Source: Synechococcus sp. MIT S9220 (GTDB taxonomy: Bacteria > Cyanobacteriota > Cyanobacteriia > PCC-6307 > Cyanobiaceae). From it: 64,000 nucleotides of DNA. Position numbers and translations under genes: made by a program. The stretch spans positions 2,170,001-2,234,000 of the forward strand of contig NZ_CP047958.1 in assembly GCF_014304815.1 (NCBI RefSeq), given 5' to 3'. A model generated the notes under the pieces. That model had not been told where the DNA came from. It did not search any database and worked only from the letters and a program-made list of their open reading frames with translations. Below are positions 29,635 through 39,046 of the stretch, piece by piece; the stretch's first letter is position 1; each line of letters begins with the position of its first letter.

Positions 29635-30375
29635 ATGACTGAGACACCGGCCAAGCAGCGGCTTCACGTGCTTCAAGCCATTGAAGACGGATGGAATGCT
29701 TTCGCCAGAGCCCCATGGCCTTTGGTGCTGTTCACCCTGTTGGCTGGCAGCGTCTGGATTCTGTTTCAGATCATCGTGCGCGGAGCACACGCCTTAGCGA
29801 ACGACAGCGTACCCATTGCTTATTTTCTCGTTGTTGCCATTGGCAGCACAGTGATCAGCCTCTGGGGAATCACGGGTCTGATCCGCGGAGCCTGGAAGTC
29901 GCTCAATGGAGCGAAGCCTTCGTTCTCTGACTTGGTGCGCTGGGACGGCAATGCAGCCGGACGTTTATTCATCAATCAGATCGTTCTTGCCATCATCGTT
30001 TCCATCATTGTTTTGGTGCTTCGGTGGCTCACCAATGAATTTTTTGCAGCAAGCACATTCGCCGGCTTCATCCCCCTGATTGCAGGGGTGGTGATTTTCA
30101 TCTATCTCTCAGTCAACCAAAAACTTTTGCCTGCTATTGCACTTCTACAAACAGGCAATCCGGTTGAAAACATTCAGAAAGGCCAAAAGATTATTGATGC
30201 CACATGGTGGTGGATGCTTTTGCTGTTAATCGTCAACACGATTATTTTGACCTTCGGAATTATTCTCAATGGTGTTGGCCTGCTCGTTGCAAGTCCCGTT
30301 GTGATCTGTATCTCGCTGGCTGCTTATCGTCAGCTATTTGGCACTGATGATCAAACTGGTTTTCTCAACAGTTAA
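29635..30375 (+). CDS. Hypothetical polytopic membrane protein
   Basis: A 246-residue protein with about five or six hydrophobic segments (WPLVLFTLLAGSVWILFQII, FLVVAIGSTVISLWGITGLI, VLAIIVSIIVLVLRWL, FIPLIAGVVIFIYLSV, WWMLLLLIVNTIILTFGIIL). An amphipathic stretch (GKAWKSLNG-like, then PSFSDLVRWDG) lies between helices. No family recognised with confidence. Its base composition is more AT-rich than its neighbours, especially after 30000. It converges on the DUF456 gene with a 4-bp overlap. Confidence 0.7.
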   Translation: MTETPAKQRLHVLQAIEDGWNAFARAPWPLVLFTLLAGSVWILFQIIVRGAHALANDSVPIAYFLVVAIGSTVISLWGITGLIRGAWKSLNGAKPSFSDLVRWDGNAAGRLFINQIVLAIIVSIIVLVLRWLTNEFFAASTFAGFIPLIAGVVIFIYLSVNQKLLPAIALLQTGNPVENIQKGQKIIDATWWWMLLLLIVNTIILTFGIILNGVGLLVASPVVICISLAAYRQLFGTDDQTGFLNS

Positions 30376-30920
30376 AAAGAGCTCAGAGCAACAAACGCTG
30401 CGACACCCAGCACTGCCAGCAGCAGCTGAGCAAGGCGACTGATCACAAGCCCTGCCACAACAGCCAGACCCACCACCGATCCCTGACGCAACGCTTCAAG
30501 CCACCCCAGATTCCGGGGTGGCTTTGTTGTGACCCAGGTTTCCACCAACGTTGCGCCCAGCCAGGGACCGAACAAGGCCCCCAGCAGTGGCCCACCGAAC
30601 GGCAGAGCCGGCAGCAAACCCAGCACTCCCACAAGCAAACCCACACCGGCTCCCGCCGCAGACCAGCGACTGGCCTTCAGACGTGCAGATGCCAATCCAA
30701 GAGCAAGGAGATCAGCGATGAGACCCAAGCCGAACAACACCAGCGCCAGAACAAACTCAGGCCAGGCCTGAGCCCAACCCACAGCCGCCATCCAGACAAG
30801 GGATCCCACCGGCAACCAAATCAAGCCTGGAAGCAGGGGCAAAAACGAACCTGGAATCGACAGAAGCTGAACCAGCAGGGCAATCCACCAAACCCCATCA
30901 CTCGTCCAAGCCCAGGTCAT
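30372..30920 (-). CDS. DUF456 family membrane protein
   Basis: A 182-residue very hydrophobic protein with about five helices. [20 protein letters not shown] and [20 protein letters not shown] followed by a Gly-rich stretch ([32 protein letters not shown]) are the DUF456 signature; glycine-zipper-like helices are common in the family. Function unknown. Its start overlaps the rsmH stop as ATGA, so it is likely translated with rsmH. Confidence 0.85.
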   Translation of the reverse strand: MTWAWTSDGVWWIALLVQLLSIPGSFLPLLPGLIWLPVGSLVWMAAVGWAQAWPEFVLALVLFGLGLIADLLALGLASARLKASRWSAAGAGVGLLVGVLGLLPALPFGGPLLGALFGPWLGATLVETWVTTKPPRNLGWLEALRQGSVVGLAVVAGLVISRLAQLLLAVLGVAAFVALSSF

Positions 30921-31849
30921 GCTTCAGAACTCGGCTCTGGGGGTCGGCGGCGGGCAATGCGCAACTTTGCGCTGCGACTGCGCGGATTGAGCTGCTGCTC
31001 TGACTCGTCTGCTCTCAATGGCTTCCGAGTGACGCGTTGCAGGCGATCGTCACTGAGAAAGGCCGTCTTCACACGCCGGTCCTCAAGGGAATGGAAACTG
31101 ATGATTGCCAGCAGGCCATCAGGCTGGAGCCAGTCGGGGGCTTGTTGCAACAAGCGGTCCAGCACCGCCAGCTCATCATTGACCGCAACCCGCAGGGCCT
31201 GAAACGTGCGTGTGGCGGGATGAATCCGACCACGGCGGGCCTTGGGTGGATAACAGCCAGCCACCGCATAGGCCAGTGCCGCCGTGCCGGCATAGGCACC
31301 GCTGGCGTCCAGATCAGCCTTGATCCTGCGGGCAATCCTCCTCGACAAGCGCTCCTCTCCATAGGCGTAGATCAAATCCGCCAGATCTGATTCGTCCAGC
31401 CTTGCAATCAGTTCAGCCGCGGTTTCCCCTCCCCCAACTTGATCCATCCGCATATCGAGAGGACCATCCAGCCGAAAGCTGAATCCCCGCTGCGCCACAT
31501 CCAGCTGAGGGCTGCTCACCCCAAGGTCGGCCAGGACCAATGCAACCGGGTGGGGAGGGGTGTAATCAGCGAAATTGGTCGCCACGATCGTGACGCGATC
31601 CCCATGGTGCTGAAGCCGCTCGGCAGCCGCCAAACGGGCAGTTTCATCGTGATCGAGCCCCAGCAGACGCAGCTGTGGATAGCGATCCAGCAACAAACCG
31701 CTGTGGCCACCACCACCCAACGTCGCATCAATGAACACGCCTGATTGGCACTGTTCACTGAGCTCTGCGGCCAGCGTTTGCATCAACGGTTCGGCCAGAA
31801 CCGGCACATGCATGAAGCCCTGGGCGGGGCTGGATGGCAGATCGGGCAT
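30917..31849 (-). CDS. rsmH: 16S rRNA (cytosine(1402)-N(4))-methyltransferase
   Basis: A 310-residue SAM enzyme methylating C1402 in the ribosomal decoding centre. [14 protein letters not shown], the SAM loop [16 protein letters not shown], and the signatures [15 protein letters not shown] ([20 protein letters not shown]), [14 protein letters not shown] and [12 protein letters not shown] are all present. It is divergent from ndhH with a 43-bp gap. In many bacteria it leads the dcw cluster; here it stands alone with DUF456. Confidence 0.96.
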   Translation of the reverse strand: MPDLPSSPAQGFMHVPVLAEPLMQTLAAELSEQCQSGVFIDATLGGGGHSGLLLDRYPQLRLLGLDHDETARLAAAERLQHHGDRVTIVATNFADYTPPHPVALVLADLGVSSPQLDVAQRGFSFRLDGPLDMRMDQVGGGETAAELIARLDESDLADLIYAYGEERLSRRIARRIKADLDASGAYAGTAALAYAVAGCYPPKARRGRIHPATRTFQALRVAVNDELAVLDRLLQQAPDWLQPDGLLAIISFHSLEDRRVKTAFLSDDRLQRVTRKPLRADESEQQLNPRSRSAKLRIARRRPPEPSSEA

Positions 31850-31892
31850 GGGTCCTTCCTAAGATCCAACGCACTTGCTCTGCCACGGCCCC

Positions 31893-33077
31893 ATGACGCA
31901 GATGGAAACGCGCACGGAGCCGATGGTGGTCAACTTCGGCCCCCACCACCCCTCAATGCACGGGGTGTTGCGCCTTGTGGTGACTCTCGATGGAGAGGAT
32001 GTCCTCGATTGCGAGCCGGTAATCGGCTACCTCCATCGCGGCATGGAGAAGATCGCCGAAAACCGAACGAACGTGATGTTCGTGCCCTACGTGAGCCGGA
32101 TGGATTATGCGGCGGGCATGTTTTACGAAGCGATCGTCGTGAACGCCCCTGAAAGGCTCGCGAATATTCCTGTTCCGAAGCGGGCCAGTTACATCCGAGT
32201 GCTGATGCTGGAACTGAACCGCATCGCCAATCATCTGCTCTGGCTGGGTCCCTTCCTTGCTGATGTCGGCGCCCAGACGCCGTTTTTCTACATTTTCCGA
32301 GAGCGGGAGATGATCTACGACCTCTGGGAGGCGGCCACCGGTCAACGCCTGATCAACAACAACTACTTCCGCATCGGTGGTGTGGCAGCCGACCTGCCTT
32401 GGGGCTGGCTGGAAAAATGTCGCGACTTCTGTGACTGGTTCGGCCCCAAGATCGATGAATACGAAAAGCTGATCACCAACAATCCGATCTTCCGCCGGCG
32501 CATTGAGGGGCTAGGCGTGATCGGCAGGGAAGAAGCCATCAACTGGAGCCTTTCCGGCCCGATGCTGAGGGCCTCCGGAGTGCCGTGGGACCTGCGCAAG
32601 GTTGACCATTACGAGTGCTACGACGACTTCGACTGGGATGTGGTCTGGGAGAAAGAGGGCGACTGCTTCGCCCGTTACAGGGTTCGTGTCGAAGAAATGC
32701 GCCAATCCCTCAAGATTCTTCGCCAGGCCTGCGACATGATTCCTGGTGGTCCGACGGAAAACCTGGAGGCCAAACGCATGGCCGAGGGCAAAGACAGCGA
32801 TTTTGCCGGCTTTGACTACCAGTACGTGGCCAAAAAGGTGGCACCCACCTTCAAGATCCCCAATGGCGAGCTCTACACCCGACTGGAGTCTGGGAAGGGC
32901 GAGATTGGCGTGTTCATTCAGGGCAACAACGACGTCACACCCTGGCGCTTCAAGATTCGTGCCGCAGACAGCAACAATCTGCAGATCCTTCCTCACATCC
33001 TGAAGGGACACAAGGTTGCCGACATCATGGCGATCCTTGGCTCCATCGATGTGATCATGGGATCAGTGGATCGCTAG
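31893..33077 (+). CDS. ndhH: NAD(P)H-quinone oxidoreductase subunit H (NdhH)
   Basis: A 394-residue peripheral subunit (NuoD homologue) that lines the plastoquinone cavity. Signatures include [50 protein letters not shown] and the C-terminal [23 protein letters not shown] at 31893 ([10 protein letters not shown]). In the genomes I know of this lineage it sits close to the menaquinone-type thioesterase; here about 7.5 kb of accessory DNA separates them. Confidence 0.96.
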   Translation: MTQMETRTEPMVVNFGPHHPSMHGVLRLVVTLDGEDVLDCEPVIGYLHRGMEKIAENRTNVMFVPYVSRMDYAAGMFYEAIVVNAPERLANIPVPKRASYIRVLMLELNRIANHLLWLGPFLADVGAQTPFFYIFREREMIYDLWEAATGQRLINNNYFRIGGVAADLPWGWLEKCRDFCDWFGPKIDEYEKLITNNPIFRRRIEGLGVIGREEAINWSLSGPMLRASGVPWDLRKVDHYECYDDFDWDVVWEKEGDCFARYRVRVEEMRQSLKILRQACDMIPGGPTENLEAKRMAEGKDSDFAGFDYQYVAKKVAPTFKIPNGELYTRLESGKGEIGVFIQGNNDVTPWRFKIRAADSNNLQILPHILKGHKVADIMAILGSIDVIMGSVDR

Positions 33078-33081
33078 AAAC

Positions 33082-33098
33082 AATGCAGAATTTGCATT
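33082..33098. repeat. Inverted repeat after ndhH
   Basis: AATGCA-GAATT-TGCATT is a perfect 6-bp stem 5 bp after the ndhH stop. It lacks a T-run, so it is a weak candidate for an ndhH terminator or 3'-end stabiliser. The remaining 56 bp before the accessory operon would have to hold its promoter, which I cannot place. Confidence 0.4.
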
Positions 33099-33154
33099 CA
33101 AAAGCAAGGCGGAGGCTGAAACGATAAAGTCCCGCAACTTGTCGGACTAGCTCG

Positions 33155-35320
33155 ATGATTCGATCGTTACGCTCAGTCGTTAGCCAAAAGCGCCCTTTGG
33201 GCCGTGGCGAAGAACGACTTCTCGGGATCCTGCATCACCTCAGAGACCTCAAGCAGACATGGGAAAATAAAATGTCCGCGCAAAGCACTCTGGGCGAAAT
33301 ACAGAGTGAAATAGAGAGAATCGAGCAGGAAATAGAGAACATATCGCAATCAGCGCCGGAGAAAGTCTTAGATTTCAGCGAAGCATTCAAGCAAAGCAAG
33401 TCCATATTTTTTGCAGGCGGAGCGGTTGTCAGCCTTGGATTGGGGGTCGCACTGGCCAACAATCAGGACACAAAGGAGAACGCACCCTGGTTTTATTTCT
33501 TTGGGGCCGGCGCCGGCATCGCAGCCGTGGCGAAAACCAACGGCAGCATCAAACAAAGCCGCAGCGAATTTGAAAAAATCTCAACAAACCTCAGGGGGTT
33601 AAAAGACGAGCTGACACAAAAGAGACGTCTTTATTCAGAGACAAGCAAGTCATTTAGAGCGAATAACATCGCCCTGCCGGAGGTCACGCTCGGCACGGCC
33701 CTGCTGCCGTTGCAGTCCACACAAGTGCTCAACAAGTCGCTGCTTCTGCACACCGGCAACCTGGTGAAGCCTGCCAAGCTTCAGTCCGTAGCCCTAAGGG
33801 ATCTCAGCAATGAAGCCGATTCCATTCTTGGGATGACACAAGAACTGGATGCCATCCCCGTCCTGCTCGCCCCCGACGAGATATCGATCTCTGAAAGCAG
33901 AGAAAGCAATGCAACGCTGCATGGAGAGGAGCGCAACCTCAAAGATGCCGTCAGTCGGTACGTTCAAACACTGGCTTCAATCTCCGACGAGGAAATAAAC
34001 ATTCCCGCCGTTCGACCCGACAGTGATCTCGGTAGAGCACTGCAAGCCGTGATTGATAACAACGAACTGATTTCGAAGCAAGTCGACGATAGTTCCGTCA
34101 CGCTTGATCTCGAGGGAAACGATGCAACCCTCCAGCAGAATCTCCAAAGCTTCGAGCAACTGCACAGCGAGACGGAAAATGCGTCTCAGACTGCAATCCC
34201 ACAACTGGAGCAAATTAATACAGAACTCAAGCAACTGTGTGATCGCTATCGTTTTGCAAGAACGACCTCGACCAACGCCCTCCACCTGAATTATCAAAAG
34301 GTCCTGAGTCGAGCCAATTGGTCATCAAGAAGCTTTTATTGCCCACGCACAATCTTGTCGAAGGACTACCTGCAGGGATTGATTCAGCTTGATTTTGACG
34401 AGGCACACAATGCCACGGCGGACGAACTGGTCGACGCCCTTCAATCCGACAGCTTCATCAACAGCCGATTGTCGAGCAAGCCCCAACTCTTGGAAGAACT
34501 CCTCAAGAGCCATACAGCAGTTCATGAGCTGATCAGCTCCTATCAATTAAACCCAGACACACGCGGCGCAATCAGAGTCGGAGCTGCTGCAGAACATATT
34601 GCTGATCAATTCAAGCAAGAGCTAAATCTCTTCAGGCAACGATTGGTCGAAGCACTAACGGGCAGCCCAAATGGATTTCTGGGCATCAGCGAATCTGCAA
34701 GAGTTTATTTTGATCCAGAGAGGGATCTTTGGTCATCACCCGTCCTGCCCTATACGTACACAACCTCCGAAGTTGAACAATACGGGCAAGTTAGGCGGAC
34801 AGATGTCGACTTGCTGATCCCCCTCTGGGAGCACCTTTGGACCGAAAAAGCTGATTTCAGGAAGTCAGAGCTGTTTCGGACCAACGAGGCAATACAGAGG
34901 ATGTCCGAAAAAGAGGGCGAAAAAATCAAGCAGATCGGCTATCAATTCCAAGCCGATCTCAGAGAAGTTCGCTCAAACATGTTGCTCGCCAAAGCCGATT
35001 TCGACGCAAAGCTAAAGGAGTTGTCGGAGTATGAGGATGACATTAAAGGCCTTGGCCTGATGGAGCAACAGCAAGAGGAAAAACTGAAAGCAGCGACACA
35101 GGAACTCGAGTCAACATCAACGGCTACGGCAGACAGCAACGCAGAGGGTTATGAATTTATCCTGATGCAAGAGCCAACCAATCAGCTCCTCCTCCGCCAG
35201 AGCGGTGTTCATGATCCGATTGATGTGGTCAAATCAACCGAACTTCTGATTGAAGGGGGCGCTGACAAAGGGGTCAAACGCCTCAATTATCTCGCAGAAG
35301 GCGAGGAGGTTCAGGAATGA
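33155..35320 (+). CDS. Accessory operon gene A: large coiled-coil protein with membrane hairpin
   Basis: 721 residues from ATG 33155 (682 if the ATG at 33272 is used; the first 40 residues read like core-genome DNA). Coiled-coil-prone segments are at about 47-65 and 133-160. Between them are two hydrophobic stretches (SIFFAGGAVVSLGLGVALA, 84-101; WFYFFGAGAGIAAVAK, 112-127) separated by a short polar loop, a likely hairpin. A long, helical, polar middle and another coiled coil (about 585-660) follow, then a short C-terminal domain (EGYEFILMQEPTNQLLLRQS). No family recognised. It is AT-richer than its neighbours and overlaps gene B by ATGA. Confidence 0.75.
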   Translation: MIRSLRSVVSQKRPLGRGEERLLGILHHLRDLKQTWENKMSAQSTLGEIQSEIERIEQEIENISQSAPEKVLDFSEAFKQSKSIFFAGGAVVSLGLGVALANNQDTKENAPWFYFFGAGAGIAAVAKTNGSIKQSRSEFEKISTNLRGLKDELTQKRRLYSETSKSFRANNIALPEVTLGTALLPLQSTQVLNKSLLLHTGNLVKPAKLQSVALRDLSNEADSILGMTQELDAIPVLLAPDEISISESRESNATLHGEERNLKDAVSRYVQTLASISDEEINIPAVRPDSDLGRALQAVIDNNELISKQVDDSSVTLDLEGNDATLQQNLQSFEQLHSETENASQTAIPQLEQINTELKQLCDRYRFARTTSTNALHLNYQKVLSRANWSSRSFYCPRTILSKDYLQGLIQLDFDEAHNATADELVDALQSDSFINSRLSSKPQLLEELLKSHTAVHELISSYQLNPDTRGAIRVGAAAEHIADQFKQELNLFRQRLVEALTGSPNGFLGISESARVYFDPERDLWSSPVLPYTYTTSEVEQYGQVRRTDVDLLIPLWEHLWTEKADFRKSELFRTNEAIQRMSEKEGEKIKQIGYQFQADLREVRSNMLLAKADFDAKLKELSEYEDDIKGLGLMEQQQEEKLKAATQELESTSTATADSNAEGYEFILMQEPTNQLLLRQSGVHDPIDVVKSTELLIEGGADKGVKRLNYLAEGEEVQE
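35304..35309 (+). promoter_or_regulatory. Strong Shine-Dalgarno site for gene B
   Basis: AGGAGG lies inside the end of gene A, 7 nt before the gene B ATG at 35317. It fixes the gene B start and shows that translation of A and B is coupled. Confidence 0.8.
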
Positions 35321-36360
35321 GCTCATCGACATCAACAGGCATTAGCAGTTCAGAAGCAGCAAGAATCGCAAGAGATGCTGCAAACGAAGCTCTACGAAAG
35401 GCACAACTCTACACAGACCAAAAAGTCGACGAAATCATGAGAGACATCGATCAAATGAGTCGGGAGCTACAACGCTCCATTGAGACTCAGACAGCAGCAA
35501 TTATTGCCAGCGTTGGCACCACAACCGCGGCTGTCATTTCCACCAAGGACGAGGTCGAACAAGCCAAGGGGCAAATCACACTACAACTCAGGAGTGAGCT
35601 TCAGCTCGAACTTGGCAGAAAGCTAAACGTCGCGAGATCAGCATCCTCCAAATTCAAGCAATTTTTCGAGGACATCAAATCTCGCTTTGACAAGTCACTA
35701 CAGGGTGTATTTATTAACAGGAACGAATACGACGTTCGCTTTATTCAAATATTCGAAGAGTACGAGAAGAAAATTCGCACCATCGGAGAACATATTTTCC
35801 AGATCCGCGACGAAATCAAGCTCGTGGAAGAGGCAAGCTCTGAATCCCTTGAAACCATACACAGCTTGCCGCTGGAGGTGGATTTATATCGGCTCAAGCT
35901 CCGCAGCGAAGAACTTGACCAAACCATTCAACTCTTGGAAGCTTCACGGCTGCATGAGATCAAATCATCGCTTAGCAAGCTTCAGCTAGCTGCCGACTCC
36001 CTCAGCTTCAACAACCTGAATAGCAGCGATGACAGAATTGGGATTGAGGCGCTTCTGGTTAAATCCAACAACAATAAATCCGATTTGTTGATGGGTGCCG
36101 ATGCTCAGCGCTCGCCAGGAGCATCTGTTCAGCTACAAAGTGAGCTCTTGGACAATGCTGACAATTGCTTGGACGAAAACCTACAGACCATTCTGGAACA
36201 TGGCCTAGAGCAACGACAAACGAGAGATTTGAATAACCAGGAGTATCAAGAACTCCAAGAAGCCATTAACACGCTCAGTGAAGACGGCATCATTTCACCC
36301 GATGATGCAGCCTTTGCAGAAGCAGTCATCAACTCCAAAAACATTAAAACTTACGCTTAA
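35317..36360 (+). CDS. Accessory operon gene B: soluble coiled-coil protein
   Basis: 347 residues, no signal peptide or membrane segment. Residues 10-65 (SEAARIARDAANEALRKAQ, MRDIDQMSRELQRSIETQ) and 75-200 (QLRSELQLELGRKLNVARS, FEEYEKKIRTIGEHIFQIRD) are strongly alpha-helical with heptad-like spacing, broadly like PspA or phage-tail-fibre-type helices, but I see no diagnostic motif. The C-terminal part (QEYQELQEAINTLSEDGIIS) resembles a small helical domain. Start set by the AGGAGG site and ATGA overlap with gene A; gene C begins 8 bp later. Function unknown. Confidence 0.75.
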   Translation: MSSSTSTGISSSEAARIARDAANEALRKAQLYTDQKVDEIMRDIDQMSRELQRSIETQTAAIIASVGTTTAAVISTKDEVEQAKGQITLQLRSELQLELGRKLNVARSASSKFKQFFEDIKSRFDKSLQGVFINRNEYDVRFIQIFEEYEKKIRTIGEHIFQIRDEIKLVEEASSESLETIHSLPLEVDLYRLKLRSEELDQTIQLLEASRLHEIKSSLSKLQLAADSLSFNNLNSSDDRIGIEALLVKSNNNKSDLLMGADAQRSPGASVQLQSELLDNADNCLDENLQTILEHGLEQRQTRDLNNQEYQELQEAINTLSEDGIISPDDAAFAEAVINSKNIKTYA

Positions 36361-36368
36361 TTCATCTC

Positions 36369-37349
36369 ATGACCTTATCCGAAGTTGCAGATCGCCTGAT
36401 TCTCAATGGCTCTGTCGAAGGGAATGTCTTCCCAAAGGAAGAACGGGACGTTCTCTTTCCGCTGACCATCAAACCAGAGGCCCAGGACATCACTGTTCAT
36501 GGATCCATTTATGCACGGGCCATCGACATTGAGCCTGGCAATGTTCTAGTCCATGGGCCCATCGCATCAAGAGGTGACATTCTTGTTCACCAGAATGCAG
36601 GAAGATTTCAAGCCATGGGAGGGATCACGACATTAAGCGGCCTCGTCATCGGACAGAAAAACCAATCAGCGAATCAATTGGTCCACAACTGTAATGAATG
36701 CAGAGGGTTAATTAAAGGCGATATTGTTTCCAACCAAAGTATTGTCCTGAACAACTGCGTTGTTTTCGGCAGCATTAAAGCCGTTAATTGCACCATAACA
36801 AACAGCATCATTCTCGGCACGGTTCATTGTGAAGATCACCTGACCATTCAAATGAGTAGTCTTGGCGGTTACGTCAGCCGGGAAGTGAACTTTGAGGGAG
36901 TCAATATGTTGTTCAATGCCTTGGGAGAAAGCAGAAACAGGCCCAATTTCCTTCCCTATGAAGACAGTGATGGGAGCATCATCTCTGCTTCCCTACATCT
37001 GTACTCGGCAGCTCGTGGAACGTGTGGAATGCGCATGACCACAGATCTCGCAAAACAACACACACTCAGCATTCTTTATCCAGATGTGGACTGGATCAAT
37101 GTTCATGCGCAGACGAACGAAACCTCAGATCAAGACCCTGTCTATGCGGACACTTGGGTTCTGTCGCTTGGAGGTCGAATTGCCGACTACTCCAAGCTCA
37201 GTGATGCCACCAATACCTTAAGTGAACTGCTCAGAATTGGCTTTGAATTCAGTCACTACTCTCCAGAGGTGAAGCGACAGCAATTGGACAAGATCCGCCC
37301 TCAACTTACCGAAGGCGAGCGGGCCATTCTCGACTCAGTATGCATTTAA
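36369..37349 (+). CDS. Accessory operon gene C: bactofilin-like beta-helix protein
   Basis: 326 residues. Residues 10-180 are a series of short strands with Val/Ile and Gly spaced about every 6 to 18 residues (DITVHGSIYARAIDIEPG, VLVHGPIASRGDILVHQNAG, GLIKGDIVSNQSIVLNNCVV, TITNSIILGTVHCEDHLTI), the pattern of a right-handed beta helix as in bactofilins and polymer-forming cytoskeletal proteins. Several cysteines (HNCNECRG) stand out. The C-terminal 120 residues are a different, alpha/beta-looking domain ending in VKRQQLDKIRPQLTEGERAI. No enzyme motif seen. Assignment to bactofilins is inference from repeat pattern only. Confidence 0.75.
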   Translation: MTLSEVADRLILNGSVEGNVFPKEERDVLFPLTIKPEAQDITVHGSIYARAIDIEPGNVLVHGPIASRGDILVHQNAGRFQAMGGITTLSGLVIGQKNQSANQLVHNCNECRGLIKGDIVSNQSIVLNNCVVFGSIKAVNCTITNSIILGTVHCEDHLTIQMSSLGGYVSREVNFEGVNMLFNALGESRNRPNFLPYEDSDGSIISASLHLYSAARGTCGMRMTTDLAKQHTLSILYPDVDWINVHAQTNETSDQDPVYADTWVLSLGGRIADYSKLSDATNTLSELLRIGFEFSHYSPEVKRQQLDKIRPQLTEGERAILDSVCI

Positions 37350-37357
37350 AGTAGATC

Positions 37358-37801
37358 ATGAAAAACGTACAAATTTTCTTCTTTCTTTTCCTCAGCGTCA
37401 TCTACTGGTTCTTGTGCGGTGGTCCAAATTTCTTTGACCACCCAGCATCCCTCGGATATTTCGCTCTGGGACTGGCATACATCAGTTGCATGATATGGAC
37501 AGATTCACTGTTCAATCTATTCAACGGAGATCGATACACGTACGGTGCTGCAGTTAAAGGAATTGCCTTGGCTTTCGGGAGTCCGGCTGTCATCGTCATT
37601 GCATTTCTTGTCCGCGTTGACTCAAACCTGATCAACATCCCGACCTGGCTCAATAACATTGGAATTGGCGTTGCTCTGCTATGTTTTTTGCCAATATTAT
37701 CCGTTCCAATGATGACAACCAACGCGGTTGATGCATTACCCAGTCAACAATCTCGTCGCGAGTACGACGACAAGTCGACCGTCTCCACTCCAAAGGACTG
37801 A
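37358..37801 (+). CDS. Accessory operon gene D: four-helix membrane protein
   Basis: 147 residues with four hydrophobic segments (IFFFLFLSVIYWFLCGG, LGYFALGLAYISCMIW, IALAFGSPAVIVIAFLV, IGIGVALLCFLPILSVPMM) and a polar C-terminal tail. No family recognised. It starts 8 bp after gene C and stops 4 bp before the SPFH gene, so it is firmly part of the operon and may be the membrane anchor of the complex. Confidence 0.7.
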   Translation: MKNVQIFFFLFLSVIYWFLCGGPNFFDHPASLGYFALGLAYISCMIWTDSLFNLFNGDRYTYGAAVKGIALAFGSPAVIVIAFLVRVDSNLINIPTWLNNIGIGVALLCFLPILSVPMMTTNAVDALPSQQSRREYDDKSTVSTPKD

Positions 37802-37805
37802 AATC

Positions 37806-38966
37806 ATGTTTGATTGGATCAAGGACCAATCCAAAGCTCTCTACATTGCGAGACCGGATCAAGCCTCAAACGAGCTGGTCTGGGCCCATCCCGACCGCTC
37901 AATCCCGCGTGGTGCAAAACTAACAGTCAGGAGCGACGAAATTGCACTGTTCTTCCGTGAAGGACAGTTCATTGGGGAGATCCTGCCAGGCACAGTCCTA
38001 ATGGACACGGCCAACATTCCTTTCCTTGGCTCTCTGATCGACCAGTTCACTGGCGGCAACCAATTCATCACTGAGCTGTACTTTTGCAAGACGTCCGAAA
38101 CACAAGTATCTCTCTACCAATCCAGCCTCGGTCAGTTCACGGATATCTTGTCGACCAATCTTGTTAATTTATACGGTGGGCTCGAATACAGCATTGTCGT
38201 CAAGAATCCAAAAGCATTAATCCTTGGCATAGGCGGGCAAAACATCAACACATCAGATTCGGCTACAGAGAAATTAAATGGTCGCGTCAATAACGTTTTA
38301 CGCTCTGTTGTTGGTCAACTCTCGAGCTCGAATCAAATCACAGATATCACTTCAGGATCAAAAACTGAAGTTCTTGCAGATGCTGTGCAACAAAAGCTAA
38401 GCGAAGAGTTTCTACAGATGGGTGTGGGCTTGATGCGCATCATGAACCTTGTCATCTCGCTGGATCAAGAGAGCGAGGATCTGCTGAGAGAGTTTGGCAA
38501 GCAGCGTGCCGATCTACGTCTGCAGGAAATGGGGGCACAGGCTGCAACCCAAGAAGGCTTCGCTGAATACAACTTGATTCAGGGTCAGCGTCAGGCACTC
38601 GAAGGCTTGGGGGCAGGCATGGCAACAGGCAACAGCCCGATTTTGATGGGCGGTGGACTCGGTGGTGGAGGTCTTGGTGCGAATCTCACAACCCCGCCAA
38701 GAAGCCGAGTCACCACACAATCATCTTCATCCCGCTCACGGTCTGGGGGTGCAGCCATTCGGGGAGAACGAAAGTTTTTCTATGTTTTGGATGGGGTCGA
38801 ACAAGGTCCAGTATCACCCCGCAATGTTGCGCTCATTGCACTCTCGAAAAACATCAGCCTCAGCGATCTACAAGTCCGTTCTGAGGACGATGCTCCAGGC
38901 GATAGTTTCGCCGCCGAATACGAGCCCTTAATCCGGGATGAATACAACCGCAGAAAACCCAGTTGA
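37806..38966 (+). CDS. Accessory operon gene E: SPFH (YdjI-like) protein with C-terminal GYF_2-like domain
   Basis: 386 residues. Residues 20-230 match the YdjI / 'virion core protein' type of SPFH domain (RSIPRGAKLTVRSDEIALFF, GEILPGTVLMDTANIPFLGS, LYGGLEYSIVVKNPKALILG, LLREFGKQRADLRLQEMG). A flexible Gly-rich (281-292) and Ser/Arg-rich (300-318) linker follows. The end (RKFFYVLDGVEQGPVSPRNV) has the aromatic and GP..S pattern of GYF_2 domains, which bind proline-rich peptides. SPFH proteins form ring-like membrane-associated assemblies; B. subtilis YdjI acts with a PspA homologue in envelope stress. Start at the ATG 4 bp after gene D. Confidence 0.8.
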   Translation: MFDWIKDQSKALYIARPDQASNELVWAHPDRSIPRGAKLTVRSDEIALFFREGQFIGEILPGTVLMDTANIPFLGSLIDQFTGGNQFITELYFCKTSETQVSLYQSSLGQFTDILSTNLVNLYGGLEYSIVVKNPKALILGIGGQNINTSDSATEKLNGRVNNVLRSVVGQLSSSNQITDITSGSKTEVLADAVQQKLSEEFLQMGVGLMRIMNLVISLDQESEDLLREFGKQRADLRLQEMGAQAATQEGFAEYNLIQGQRQALEGLGAGMATGNSPILMGGGLGGGGLGANLTTPPRSRVTTQSSSSRSRSGGAAIRGERKFFYVLDGVEQGPVSPRNVALIALSKNISLSDLQVRSEDDAPGDSFAAEYEPLIRDEYNRRKPS

Positions 38967-39046
38967 TGACGAAATTGACCCAACAAAATTCCGTAAAACA
39001 CAACAAGGTGTTTCATAACTGACTCCCTTTAATTCCGATTCTTCCC

